From the NCBI RefSeq assembly GCF_027257955.1, contig NZ_JANZNQ010000008.1, positions 124,001 to 188,000 of the forward strand: 64,000 nt of DNA, written 5' to 3'. Source of the stretch: Zhongshania aquatica (GTDB lineage: Bacteria; Pseudomonadota; Gammaproteobacteria; Pseudomonadales; Spongiibacteraceae). A program made the translations under genes and the position numbers. Within the stretch, counting starts at the first letter, position 1. The number at the start of each line of letters is the position of its first letter. This document shows positions 1 through 9,407 of this stretch, in pieces. The notes beneath the pieces were generated by a model that was not told the DNA's origin, did no database searches, and saw only the letters and a program-made list of their open reading frames with translations.

Positions 1-845
1 GTACTTAGGCGCTCTATATGCGCTAAATGCTGACGCTGAGTATCCATTTCTTCTCGCGCTTGCTCAAGGGCAAACTGGTTTTGCAGCCACTCACTAATAT
101 CCCGTAACACTAAAACTGCACCACCTTCTGCTCGTGGTGAACCCATTAGCGCTACCGGTAAGATTTGACCAGTGCGAGCGCTAATACTAACGTGCTCCTT
201 ACGTAGACCAACCCCGCCCTCACAAAGTAACGCTAATGACTGATTGAGCGCTTCGTCGCCGGCAAATAAATTAAGTTTTGAAAATAACTCGCCAACACAA
301 TCCGCCGTCGCCCACCCAGTAATCGCCGACGCCTGCGCATTCATTGAGGTAACTCTGCCTGCCAAATCTAAACCGACGATACCTTCTTCGACCGCATTTA
401 AAATTTGCTGGTTCTCATCTTCTAATTCGGTATTACGACGCGCTAATGCCCGCTCTAAACGTTGAATCTTAATATGTGTTCGGACCCGAGCCAAAACTTC
501 GTCGGTCTGAAATGGCTTGGCAATATAGTCCACGCCACCAATCGCCAAACCGTGAACTTTAGACTGGCTATCGGTCAGCGCGGATAAAAAAATCACCGCA
601 ATGTCTGCGGTCTCAGGGTCGGCTTTTAAATGCTCACAAACCTCAAAACCGTCCATTCCCGGCATCATGACATCAAGTAGAATCAAGGCTGGACGAGCTC
701 GTTTAGCGGTGTATAAGGCGGCCTCACCATCACGTGCCGCTAATAGGCGGTAACCACTGCCCTCAAGGGTTTTAAATAAGACCTGTAAGTTAGTTGGATT
801 GTCATCAACCAATAAAATTTGTTCGCTACCGCGATCAGGCATCAT
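1..845 (-). CDS. Response regulator receiver-PAS protein, probable histidine kinase (3' part beyond window)
   Basis: The minus-strand frame is open from the ATG pair at 840-845 to the left edge, so the C-terminus is missing. The N-terminus is a receiver domain with acidic residues near LLVDDN, phospho-acceptor Asp in LLDVMMPGMDG and Lys in AKPF. A PAS domain follows (NAVEEGIVGLDLAGRV to VLRDISE), then a coiled region reaching LAHIERLS, which in related proteins leads into a histidine kinase dimerisation helix. Kinase activity is therefore inferred, not seen. The start overlaps the 3' end of the upstream hybrid kinase gene by 8-11 bases, so the two are probably translationally coupled and act in one phosphorelay. 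Confidence 0.85.
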   Translation of the reverse strand, partial: MMPDRGSEQILLVDDNPTNLQVLFKTLEGSGYRLLAARDGEAALYTAKRARPALILLDVMMPGMDGFEVCEHLKADPETADIAVIFLSALTDSQSKVHGLAIGGVDYIAKPFQTDEVLARVRTHIKIQRLERALARRNTELEDENQQILNAVEEGIVGLDLAGRVTSMNAQASAITGWATADCVGELFSKLNLFAGDEALNQSLALLCEGGVGLRKEHVSISARTGQILPVALMGSPRAEGGAVLVLRDISEWLQNQFALEQAREEMDTQRQHLAHIERLS

Positions 846-3800
846 TCAAACTAGCCTCACGCGACGCCTGCACCACCAAGTGAGTCAGCTTATCGAAATC
901 AAACTCCCGTAAATATTCTTCTGCCTCGGTCACAAAGCCATCACACTCAGGATTGCGCTTACGTAGCTGCTGCAAAAGCTCCCGCAGGCTCGTTACATCA
1001 CCAAGATCAACCGCTGTGCTTAATTCCTGTAAATCCTTACCGGGAGGTAACATCAAATCGCAGGGCAGCATCGAATCTTCCCCTGCAGGCTCGGCAGCAG
1101 TAATGTTAGACGTCACGCCGCAGGTAGTGGCCACCACTTTAAGAAGGTCGCCGATACTTATCGGTTTAGGCAAGAAACCATCGCAACCCACTTCTATTGC
1201 CTCCTCCATCATTTCCTCATCAGTGGTTGCCGATGCCATAATAATGGCAACGTCGGTCATCTTCATTTCCTGCTTAATAATCCGTGTTGCCTCCATGCCA
1301 TCCATTTCCGGCATTCTTAAATCCATCAAAACTAACTTCGCTGTACGCTCTTTTAAATGTTCAATCACTTCAAGACCGTTGCCAGCCTCACGAATGTCGG
1401 TGGTAACGTCCTCGAGCATACTCAGCAATACATGGCGATTCACAGCAACATCATCGGCAACAATAATTGCAGGGTTTTCACCCGCGCTCGCCAACAATTG
1501 CGGGATAGGATCAAGCGCTTCTAGCAAATATTCGTCTGTATCCAAAGAAGCATCTAGTTCAAGCAACGGGATATCAAAGTAGAAACAGCTGCCTTGGCCG
1601 AACTCACTGCTAACGTTCAAGCTTCCACCCATGGCTTCGACCAAACGACGACAAATAGACAAGCCCAAGCCCGTTCCCTTTCCGTCCTGCGGATTAACCT
1701 GTCTGAAGGGCTCAAACACATCCCGCAATTTCTCTGCCGGAATACCCATACCACTGTCGGTTACTGAAAACATCAGTTGTTTTGTTTCTGGCGCTGCGTG
1801 CAGCTTTAAAACAACCTTGCCGACACTAGTAAATTTAACCGCATTGTCGAGTAAATTTACCAACACTTGGCGCAATTTCACCTCATCTACCTGCACTTGC
1901 TCGGGCAAATTCGGTGAGCGATCAACAATAAACTCCAAGCCTTTTGATTTAGCTCGATGAGCAACAATATCGCTGACGTTTGACACAATATCGTCAAGCT
2001 TATTGGGTCGACAAACGATGTCGATATTGCCGCTTTCAATTTTCGCCAAATCAAGTACGTCATTGATCAGTGTCAGCAGGTGTTTACCGCAACTTTCGAT
2101 TGCTCGTAAATATTCCTGGCTGCCGGTAGGTATGCCGGTATCCCGCTGCAACAACTGCGCATACCCCAGCACACCATTGAGCGGCGTACGTAACTCATGG
2201 CTCACGCTAGACAAAAACTGACTTTTCGCATGCAATGCGTCTTCAGCGGCAATGCGCGCATTGACCAGTTCCTGTTCAATCCGCTTGCGGTCGGTTATAT
2301 CGGTCATGATCCCCATAGCGCGAATGGGTTTATCATTCTGATCGTTTTCTACTACATCACCGCGACTGTAGATCCAGCGGAAATTACCCGCGCGATCTTT
2401 TACCCTAAACTCAACACTATTCCCGGTGGCTAACCCCAGCCAGCTATCAACTGCCGAGGCAATAATTTGTAAATCATCGGCGTAAGAAATATTTTTAAAC
2501 GCACCAACCGGATAGGGTTTAGCCGGCGCTCTGTAGCCCAGCATACGAAAGAAGCTTTCCCCAACGGTAACCAAGCCGGTCTGTAAGTCTAAATCCCAGA
2601 GATGGTTTTGAGCGGCGTCTAAGGCCAATTGAAACCTGCGCTCACTAAGTTTTAGCGCACGCTCTGTTTCGGTTCGCCGTTCAACCATGAAATTAGCATC
2701 TTCTGCGAGCCGCTGAAATTCAGCGAAGGGAAGACGGTTAACATCTATAGCTGTTGAACGCTTACTAGCGTCGGCAAAAAATTGTTGAAAGATATGAAAA
2801 CCGTCGGCGCTTCGGCGTGCTAGCCAACGCGCCGCAATGGTTGAAAACACCATTAACGCAAAGGCAATAATAACAATGAAACGAACATGCTCTTTAACCC
2901 GTTCTTGCAAGGCTGCGCGTTCTTGACTTAATTTTACGTTAAGCTCATCCAAAAACACCCCGGAACCCAACACCCAGCCCCAGGGTTCGAATCGGCGAAT
3001 ATAGGATATAACCGGTTTTTTCTCACCGTCGCGATCAACCCAACTCAGTTCAGTGAATAAGCTGTGGTCTTCGCCACCAACTCTGGCGCTAACATTCACA
3101 ATGTCTGGCATGATGACGCCAACATTGCGCGGATCGTAGGCATTTACTAATTGCCGTCCGTCCTTGTCGACCACAAATAAAATCGAGTTATCTGGATCAA
3201 TAGGTACTGCAGCAATACGCTCAACGACCTCGCGCTGAAGCCGATTTAGCTCATCGCGTAAATAAATACTCGCCCCCATATAGATATTTAGCGGCTTGTA
3301 ATAATAAACGAAACTAAAATTACGCTCCGTCACTACTCGATTGCTGGGGTCGGTAAAACGGTACTCGAGAAAGTCGTATTTTTTATCTTTCAACGATGCT
3401 CGAATCTGAGCGGAAAAGGCGTTATTAGTCGCACTGTCAGACATCCGTACTTCGGCGACGGGACTAATCGGTGGCAACAGGGTTTTACCGTTGCCATCGA
3501 ATAAGAAGAAAAAGCCCTTGTTATCTAAAAACCGGAGCGACGTCATAGTCGCCCTCAAGCGCGCGATCTGCTGCGCCTTGGTTTCACCAACATACTCTTT
3601 ACGCGTATCTTCAACGAGGGAAATACCGACAGCGACCTGCTGGCGCAAATCGTTGTACAGCTGCTGATTCATCTGGGTGTGCTTAAAATCTAAATACTCA
3701 ACCGCTTTACCGACTTCTCTGCGTAATAGCTCACGACGAGACTCGACATAAGTATCACGCCACGCTTCACTTTGCTGCGTGTATCGTTCGTACTCTTTGG

Positions 3801-3900
3801 CAATCCAGATGTAGCCGAAAATCGCCAAAGGAATCGCAGACAATGCGACTAGGCTGAGGAGATAAATTTGTACTAAACTGCGCTTAGTTCGCATGCGCAA
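835..3900 (-). CDS. Hybrid sensor histidine kinase with double-Cache sensor, PAS and receiver
   Basis: This 1021-residue inner-membrane kinase has a TM helix at about residues 10-32. A periplasmic sensor with two Cache-like repeats follows (GFFFLFDGNGKT to YMGASIYLRDELN, then ILFVVDKDGRQ to WGWVLGSGVFLDELN). TM2 is near 341-358. A PAS/PAC domain lies at about 420-540, HisKA has His568 in SVSHELRTPLNG, and the ATPase domain shows NLLDNAVKF, DSGMGIP and GTGLGLSI. A C-terminal receiver carries Asp860 in LMDLRMPEMDG. The sensor probably binds a small organic ligand directly; its identity cannot be read from sequence. The gene overlaps the REC-PAS gene downstream and is divergent from the FixJ-type regulator at 4077. 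Confidence 0.93.
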   Translation of the reverse strand: MRMRTKRSLVQIYLLSLVALSAIPLAIFGYIWIAKEYERYTQQSEAWRDTYVESRRELLRREVGKAVEYLDFKHTQMNQQLYNDLRQQVAVGISLVEDTRKEYVGETKAQQIARLRATMTSLRFLDNKGFFFLFDGNGKTLLPPISPVAEVRMSDSATNNAFSAQIRASLKDKKYDFLEYRFTDPSNRVVTERNFSFVYYYKPLNIYMGASIYLRDELNRLQREVVERIAAVPIDPDNSILFVVDKDGRQLVNAYDPRNVGVIMPDIVNVSARVGGEDHSLFTELSWVDRDGEKKPVISYIRRFEPWGWVLGSGVFLDELNVKLSQERAALQERVKEHVRFIVIIAFALMVFSTIAARWLARRSADGFHIFQQFFADASKRSTAIDVNRLPFAEFQRLAEDANFMVERRTETERALKLSERRFQLALDAAQNHLWDLDLQTGLVTVGESFFRMLGYRAPAKPYPVGAFKNISYADDLQIIASAVDSWLGLATGNSVEFRVKDRAGNFRWIYSRGDVVENDQNDKPIRAMGIMTDITDRKRIEQELVNARIAAEDALHAKSQFLSSVSHELRTPLNGVLGYAQLLQRDTGIPTGSQEYLRAIESCGKHLLTLINDVLDLAKIESGNIDIVCRPNKLDDIVSNVSDIVAHRAKSKGLEFIVDRSPNLPEQVQVDEVKLRQVLVNLLDNAVKFTSVGKVVLKLHAAPETKQLMFSVTDSGMGIPAEKLRDVFEPFRQVNPQDGKGTGLGLSICRRLVEAMGGSLNVSSEFGQGSCFYFDIPLLELDASLDTDEYLLEALDPIPQLLASAGENPAIIVADDVAVNRHVLLSMLEDVTTDIREAGNGLEVIEHLKERTAKLVLMDLRMPEMDGMEATRIIKQEMKMTDVAIIMASATTDEEMMEEAIEVGCDGFLPKPISIGDLLKVVATTCGVTSNITAAEPAGEDSMLPCDLMLPPGKDLQELSTAVDLGDVTSLRELLQQLRKRNPECDGFVTEAEEYLREFDFDKLTHLVVQASREASLNDA

Positions 3901-4076
3901 CCCTTGTTGTTGTGTGGCAATCGCATGGTGCGTTGCGGCTTATTAGGCGGAAGCTTATCCAGTCTTGGCGCTTCCCGCCAGTATCAATCGACTAAATCAC
4001 TGATTAAGCATGCCACTGTATTATAATTTCATGGTAGCCTGAACGTATATAAAACGGTAACCGCAAGGACGTAATA

Positions 4077-4697
4077 ATGACTAAAGAAGCGACGGTGTAC
4101 CTCGTAGAAGATGACGAAGCGGTACGAGACTCACTACAAATGGTGCTGGAATCAGTTGGCCACAAGGTAATTAGTTACTCGCGGGCCGATACATTCTTAG
4201 AGGATTACACCACAGAAATGGCGGGATGTATGGTGCTGGACATACGTATGCCCGGCATGAACGGTATGGAACTGCAGCGTCAGCTCAATACCAGAAACTC
4301 TATTTTGCCGATTATTTTTGTGACTGGCCACGGCGATGTCCCTATGGCCGTTGACGCCATGCAACGCGGCGCGGTGGACTTTGTACAAAAGCCCTACCGT
4401 GAAGAAGAGTTACTCGGCAAAATCCAGCAAGCGATTGCGGCCGACGCTGAAAACCGCGCGGATCTTGAAGAAAAACATAAAATCCGGGCTAAATTATCAG
4501 ATCTGACACCCCGCGAAAGTCAAGTTATGGAACTGATGATTGAGGGCAAAGCGAACAAAGTCATCGCTTACGACTTAGATATCAGTCAGCGGACGGTAGA
4601 AATACATCGCGCCCGCGTGATGGAAAAAATGGGCGTGCGCTCGCTTGCTCACTTGGTTCGCATGGTAATGGCAGCAGAAGAAGCTGGCGCTAGCTAA
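4077..4697 (+). CDS. FixJ/NarL-type response regulator (REC + LuxR HTH)
   Basis: This 206-residue DNA-binding regulator has a receiver domain with acidic pocket EDDE near residue 11, phospho-acceptor Asp55 in LDIRMPGMNG and Lys in VQKPY. A LuxR-type helix-turn-helix covers about 140-200 (LTPRESQVMELMIEGKANK, RTVEIHRARVMEKMGVRS). The ATG follows an AAGGACG ribosome binding site. It is divergent from the hybrid kinase pair, which are its likely phosphodonors; no cognate pair is proven. The layout resembles FixL/FixJ-style systems controlling respiration or catabolism, but the regulon is unknown. Its stop overlaps the convergent yqcC stop by four bases. Confidence 0.92.
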   Translation: MTKEATVYLVEDDEAVRDSLQMVLESVGHKVISYSRADTFLEDYTTEMAGCMVLDIRMPGMNGMELQRQLNTRNSILPIIFVTGHGDVPMAVDAMQRGAVDFVQKPYREEELLGKIQQAIAADAENRADLEEKHKIRAKLSDLTPRESQVMELMIEGKANKVIAYDLDISQRTVEIHRARVMEKMGVRSLAHLVRMVMAAEEAGAS

Positions 4698-5029
4698 TAG
4701 TGATTACCGTCGCTACCCAGTAAGGCATCCATGGCCTGCAGGGTAGCGATTAAGTTAGCGGCCGGTAATCCCAATCCACTAAAATACTCCTCTGCCATAG
4801 GCGCTATACCACTTGCACTCGGCAACACCTCCTGCTGATCGATCAAAAAACCCATCCTTGGAATTAAAATAAACTGCAGCCACTGGGCAAAGTTTAAGGT
4901 ATCTATAGAAAATGGCTGTTCGCTTCGCAGGGCATTAGGCGGTGGCGATTTCGCATCCCAACATCCAATACGCCGCAGCTCGGCTTCGATATCAATTAAT
5001 ATTGAAGCCACATCATGGTATCTACTCAT
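4694..5029 (-). CDS. yqcC: YqcC family protein (DUF446)
   Basis: This small, about 111-residue, probably all-helical protein of the YqcC/DUF446 family has no defined biochemical role. Family features are the N-terminal helix with IEAELRRIGCW, the PFSIDTLNFAQWLQFILIPRM block and a C-terminal helix. An ATG twelve bases upstream would add four residues, but the ATG ending at 5029 sits directly behind a strong GGAAGGAGAG ribosome binding site and is preferred. It lies 30 bases downstream of dinG in the same direction, so it is probably the last gene of the acyltransferase-dinG operon. Confidence 0.85.
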   Translation of the reverse strand: MSRYHDVASILIDIEAELRRIGCWDAKSPPPNALRSEQPFSIDTLNFAQWLQFILIPRMGFLIDQQEVLPSASGIAPMAEEYFSGLGLPAANLIATLQAMDALLGSDGNHY

Positions 5030-5059
5030 CTCTCCTTCCACATTCGACTAACCCAACTA

Positions 5060-7183
5060 TTACTCTATGATCTGTCGATAGGGCGGCATAGAGGCCAACA
5101 TTTTACGCCCGTAGTGCCGCGTGACAATCCGTCTGTCGAGTATAGTTATGCGGCCAACATCTGACTCACTGCGCAGTAAACGGCCACTGGCTTGAATCAA
5201 TTTCACCGCCGCATCAGGCACTGTAATATCCATAAAAGGGTTGCCATTATTGCGGCTAATCCACTCAGCAAGTGCCTCTTCCACCGGATCCTCCGGCACC
5301 GCGAAGGGGATTTTGGCGATCAACACATGCGAGCAATACTTGCCGGGTAAATCCACCCCTTCCGCAAAGCTCGCGAGACCAAAAATCACACTGCCATCAC
5401 CCTTATCTAAGGCAGCGCGATGACGCGTTAGTATTTCGTGTTTAGGTAAATCATCCTGAGCGAGAATCCTGCTCTGCCACTGGGCTGGCATGCCTTCGCG
5501 CACCGCACGCAATTGCTTGCGAGATGAGAACAGAACGAGGCTACCGGCCGACTGCTCCATCAGCTCCGGCAACATAGCAATGAGCGCTGCGGTGTGGGCC
5601 TCTGCATCACCCGCATCACAATTCATTGCCGGCACATATAGCTCACCGGCTTCGGCGTGGGCAAATGGACTAGGCACCACCTCAAAGCTGGCATCGGTAT
5701 CTAGACCCGCACGCATACTAAAGCGATTAAAACTACCTAAGGCAGTAAGAGTGGCAGACGTTAGTACCGCAGCATAGCACCGCGACCAAAGCGCAGACTT
5801 AAGCGCATTGGCGGCAAGTATAGGGCTGGCATTGAGCTCGATATCAAACAAACCCTGACCAGTCTCCACGAGGGCCATCCATCGTGCATTGGGTGGTTTT
5901 TCTTTGCTGGCATCACTGGCGTAAGAGCGCCACAGCGCGCATGCCGTCTCGGCGCGAAAACGCGCCGACGATACCGTTGCCAACCACTGCTCAGTCACTT
6001 CGCGGCTGGCCATGAGTTGATTGCCATCTAAACTGTCTTGAAAGGTATCGACAATCCGTTCTGCTTGGTGAATGACCCCGCTAAAACCATCAACCAAGCT
6101 TTTCGCATGCGCGGCAAGGTCAGGAGGTACAACGCCATCGGGAAAACGTACGCTTTTGGTTCCCTGCCGTTCTTCCGCGTCGTCTAGTAATGTCTCTAAT
6201 ATTGGGCGGAGAGGTGCCAAACCACGCCGCACGGCAATAAGCTGGGTCAGTAAACTCTCTAGCTGCCCCTTTGCGCTCACATCCATCGCCGGCACGGCGA
6301 TCATGCCGGTCAAGGCACGCTCTATTTGCTCTAACCAACGCTCGGTCGCCGCCACTCTAAAATTGGCACTGAAATGGTTTATCACCTTATCTGGCAGGTG
6401 GTGAGCCTCGTCGAAAATGTAGATGCACTCTTCCGGCGGCGGCAGTATTGCGCCACCACCCAGGGCTAAATCCGCAAGAACAAGGTCGTGATTAGCCACG
6501 ATCACATCCGCCTGGGTGAGTGATTCACGTGCTTTGAAAAAACTGCATTGCTTAACATGACTACAGCGTCGCCCAGTGCATTGGGCGTGATCAGTCGTGA
6601 CCCGGGTCCACTTATCATCGGCAATCACGGTATCCCAGTCGTCTCGATCACCGGCCCATTTCCCAGTCGCCATCTTTTGCGCAAAATCGGTGTATAACGA
6701 AAGGCTTTCAGCATCGGGTGCCGCCATATGCTCATCTAAATAAAGAGGCAGCACCTTAGCATCGCCACCTGACAAAGTTTGATCAAGTTTTGAAAGACAA
6801 ATATAGCGACGGCGCCCCTTCGACAAACTAACGCTAAATTGAAGTCCGCTGTGCTGAAGAATATCGGGGAGGTCGCGGTATATAATTTGTTCTTGCAGGG
6901 CAACCGTTGCCGTAGAAATCACCAAGGTCTTGTTGATTTGCTGAGCGATCGGTATGGCAGCAACCGCGTAGGCGAGGGTTTTACCCGTGCCGGTGCCCGC
7001 TTCGACGACACAGAGATGATCGCCACCGCCGCGCTGAGATTCTTGATTACGCTTAACGCCGCCCAACACTCTTGCAATATGTGCGATCATGAGCCGCTGG
7101 CCGTAGCGAGGCTTGAGGTTTTTTACATCAAGAAATTGTCGATATGCGTCTTGAATCGCCTTTTTAAGTGCGTCAGTAAGCAC
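5060..7183 (-). CDS. dinG: ATP-dependent DNA helicase DinG
   Basis: This 707-residue superfamily 2 (XPD-like) 5'-3' helicase acts on R-loops and damaged or blocked DNA. The Walker A motif EAGTGTGKT has Lys68, and the Walker B/DEAH box is at 258-261. Four cysteines (129, 202, 207, 213) match the spacing of the DinG [4Fe-4S] cluster. Motifs GSLVLFSSRK and QASGRLLRS mark the second helicase domain. The start is GTG, directly abutting the TAG stop of the upstream acyltransferase gene, so translation is probably coupled. Length and motifs are those of full-length DinG, and nothing is missing. Confidence 0.95.
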   Translation of the reverse strand: MLTDALKKAIQDAYRQFLDVKNLKPRYGQRLMIAHIARVLGGVKRNQESQRGGGDHLCVVEAGTGTGKTLAYAVAAIPIAQQINKTLVISTATVALQEQIIYRDLPDILQHSGLQFSVSLSKGRRRYICLSKLDQTLSGGDAKVLPLYLDEHMAAPDAESLSLYTDFAQKMATGKWAGDRDDWDTVIADDKWTRVTTDHAQCTGRRCSHVKQCSFFKARESLTQADVIVANHDLVLADLALGGGAILPPPEECIYIFDEAHHLPDKVINHFSANFRVAATERWLEQIERALTGMIAVPAMDVSAKGQLESLLTQLIAVRRGLAPLRPILETLLDDAEERQGTKSVRFPDGVVPPDLAAHAKSLVDGFSGVIHQAERIVDTFQDSLDGNQLMASREVTEQWLATVSSARFRAETACALWRSYASDASKEKPPNARWMALVETGQGLFDIELNASPILAANALKSALWSRCYAAVLTSATLTALGSFNRFSMRAGLDTDASFEVVPSPFAHAEAGELYVPAMNCDAGDAEAHTAALIAMLPELMEQSAGSLVLFSSRKQLRAVREGMPAQWQSRILAQDDLPKHEILTRHRAALDKGDGSVIFGLASFAEGVDLPGKYCSHVLIAKIPFAVPEDPVEEALAEWISRNNGNPFMDITVPDAAVKLIQASGRLLRSESDVGRITILDRRIVTRHYGRKMLASMPPYRQIIE

Positions 7184-8347
7184 CTAAACGGCCTCTTCTA
7201 TTTCCCGCAAATCACGGCTTCGTAGCTGATTCCGCACTGGATTAGCGTAGATTTCCATCGCCTTCACACGAAATTCCTGCGGTATTTTTGCAAAGCGCTG
7301 CTCAAAATCTGCAACATCAGCATCGCTAATGTCGGGCACATTCAAACTGCGCCAGCTATCATCGTTATATAAGCGTTTGTAAGCGAGAATATTACTCGCA
7401 TGTAGACGATACTGATCGATTATCGCCTCGTCTAAAATTGCCGCGACCATCGCCGCGTCAGCAAATTCACCTTTTAATGGCGCGCCAAAAGCGACATGAA
7501 CATCCCCCTTATTTCCCAACACGCCAATCGCAATACTCTTTAGATCTTCGTGCTCCGCCTTCAAATAAGCACCGTCGCGCTCCACGTGCACTAATTCCTG
7601 AGCCTTAGCCGCGTCCAGCGGATCCCATTCATATGAAATAGAAACCGGGACAATATTTAGTTTGTTGATGTAGTCAGAAAAGCTCTCTTCCGGCTTTTGC
7701 TGGGCCATACCAATCATTTTAATCACCGCCGCCTCGGTGGCGTCGTTACCATCTTTGGCGCGGCCTTCCCGCTGAGCTATCCAAATGGAGCTGCGTTCTT
7801 CTAATAACGAAAACCGAATATAGTTCGCCAATTGCCTAAACGCTGCAAGCATCTGACGAGGGCCACGGGCAGAACGCCGAACAATAAAACTTTTGTTTAA
7901 CCGCATTAGATCGGCGGCAAAGGGCTTAGACAGCAAGTTATCACCTATGGCAATGCGCACGGTATTACGCTCATGGTGATATAGGGCATAGTTAACAAAC
8001 GCTGGATCAAGGGCGATATCACGATGATTGCTGATGAATAAATAAGCAGTATCTGACGTTAAGGCATCAAGTCCGGAAACAGTAAAACTGCAGGTATGAT
8101 CCTCAATCATCGCGTCCATATAACGCTTAACAATAAACTGAAAACCAGCCACGGTATCGACACCGCTAAGTTCGCGACGCAGATACCACGCTATAAATGG
8201 ACGAACCAACCAAGGCAAGTAGCGATTGAGTTTCTGTAATCGCAAATTAGCGACCACATTTAACAATTCAGGATCGACCAGCAACTTGGCTAATACCGGC
8301 ACGACCTCATCGTCGCGATAAGGCCGGATCTCAGCGAAGTCATCCAT
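7184..8347 (-). CDS. 1-acyl-glycerol-3-phosphate acyltransferase-like protein
   Basis: This 387-residue member of the PlsC/LPLAT superfamily transfers fatty acyl groups to a lysophospholipid-type acceptor. The catalytic HX4D box appears as NHRDIALDP at about residues 107-115, and a later REGRAKDG block resembles the acceptor-binding EGTR-type motif. It is longer than typical PlsC (about 240 residues), with extra N-terminal and C-terminal regions, so its exact acceptor is uncertain. It is the first gene of an operon with dinG (stop and start abut) and yqcC. The ATG ending at 8347 opens the frame after a long non-coding stretch that should hold the promoter. Confidence 0.82.
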   Translation of the reverse strand: MDDFAEIRPYRDDEVVPVLAKLLVDPELLNVVANLRLQKLNRYLPWLVRPFIAWYLRRELSGVDTVAGFQFIVKRYMDAMIEDHTCSFTVSGLDALTSDTAYLFISNHRDIALDPAFVNYALYHHERNTVRIAIGDNLLSKPFAADLMRLNKSFIVRRSARGPRQMLAAFRQLANYIRFSLLEERSSIWIAQREGRAKDGNDATEAAVIKMIGMAQQKPEESFSDYINKLNIVPVSISYEWDPLDAAKAQELVHVERDGAYLKAEHEDLKSIAIGVLGNKGDVHVAFGAPLKGEFADAAMVAAILDEAIIDQYRLHASNILAYKRLYNDDSWRSLNVPDISDADVADFEQRFAKIPQEFRVKAMEIYANPVRNQLRSRDLREIEEAV

Positions 8348-9407
8348 TATTAGGCGCTCTCAATATTATAAAGGGGCGTACAATAAAGGATTCGATAGCA
8401 ATCGTCATCTCCCCGACGCAATCTCAACACGCCCCAGCATAGAAGCCACAGACTAAACGGACGAAAAGCAAAGCATAATCGTCAATTATCGCCAAAACGG
8501 CGCGAAACTCAACGTTACCGAAGCTAGTAGCAACCCAAGCAAGGAATTATCGGTGTAGGCACGCAAACCCTATCAAACCTTGTCGAAAAGTCACCGGAGA
8601 CGTTAAAGCGTGGGTCAATTCACTCCATATTGCGACAATCAAAGCGATCCCATTCCTTCAGTACAGGTTTGCGTGGACCAATATCAGACTAAGAACACGG
8701 TATTAATTTTAAGAATACGCTCTTAATCCCCCCACTTATTTACTGCAAAAAGGTAAAACGGCATAGAAACTGCTTACTCTTAAACAGCAGCGAAGACAGC
8801 GAAATACGACGAGCCGAAGAAACAACTAAGGCGATGATATCGCTGGTACTAGGTGGTAACGTACAAACGCGAAATCCCGATAATTGATTTACCAAGCCCC
8901 TGCCAATAGCGGAGGAATGGAAATTTACAGACTCGGAAATCAAGAGCGAGTAGTCGAAGATACTTATGATCTTCACATATCCAGAGCAGACTGACAGCCG
9001 TGAAGAAATAGCTATGCCATCGACAAAAATGCGCTCCCAAAACCGGTTCCGGACAGACACCATGCCAAACCGCACACTAGCGAGGCTCCACCTTGACCTG
9101 AGCACAACTACTGATTCAGACAGGATGACTGCGCGCACATGGAAACTCTGTATTGTCAAACCGGTCAATAAAATTGACAATGCACATAAGAATACTGACT
9201 CGACCGTTCACTTTCCGCTGAACGCCAGCATTCAGTATGCCGCGATTGACGACAAATCAACCAGTCGAAGCTTCCAGGCGGCTTTTAGTATGAACCACAT
9301 CAATAATCGCATCGCCTGTTTTAGAAATTATAGGCTCCAGACCATCGATGCATTGAATAGCCTCAAAAAAACACAGGATCGGTAGTCACTGACCGGAAAA
9401 ATGAATT
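8348..9407. other. Long stretch without a convincing gene
   Basis: About 1.06 kb lies between the divergent acyltransferase and patatin genes. Open frames of 146 codons (minus, 8740-9180) and 139 codons (plus, 8966-9385) overlap each other. Neither shows a recognisable domain, signal peptide or good ribosome binding site. No hairpin terminator, tRNA or clear repeat was seen. It must contain the promoters of both flanking genes. It could also hold a decayed gene or an RNA gene. Confidence 0.5.

Noticed and set aside
8740-9385. Overlapping open frames of 146 codons (minus, 8740-9180) and 139 codons (plus, 8966-9385)
   Set aside because: They overlap on opposite strands, show no recognisable domain or signal peptide and have no clear ribosome binding site, so neither is supported.
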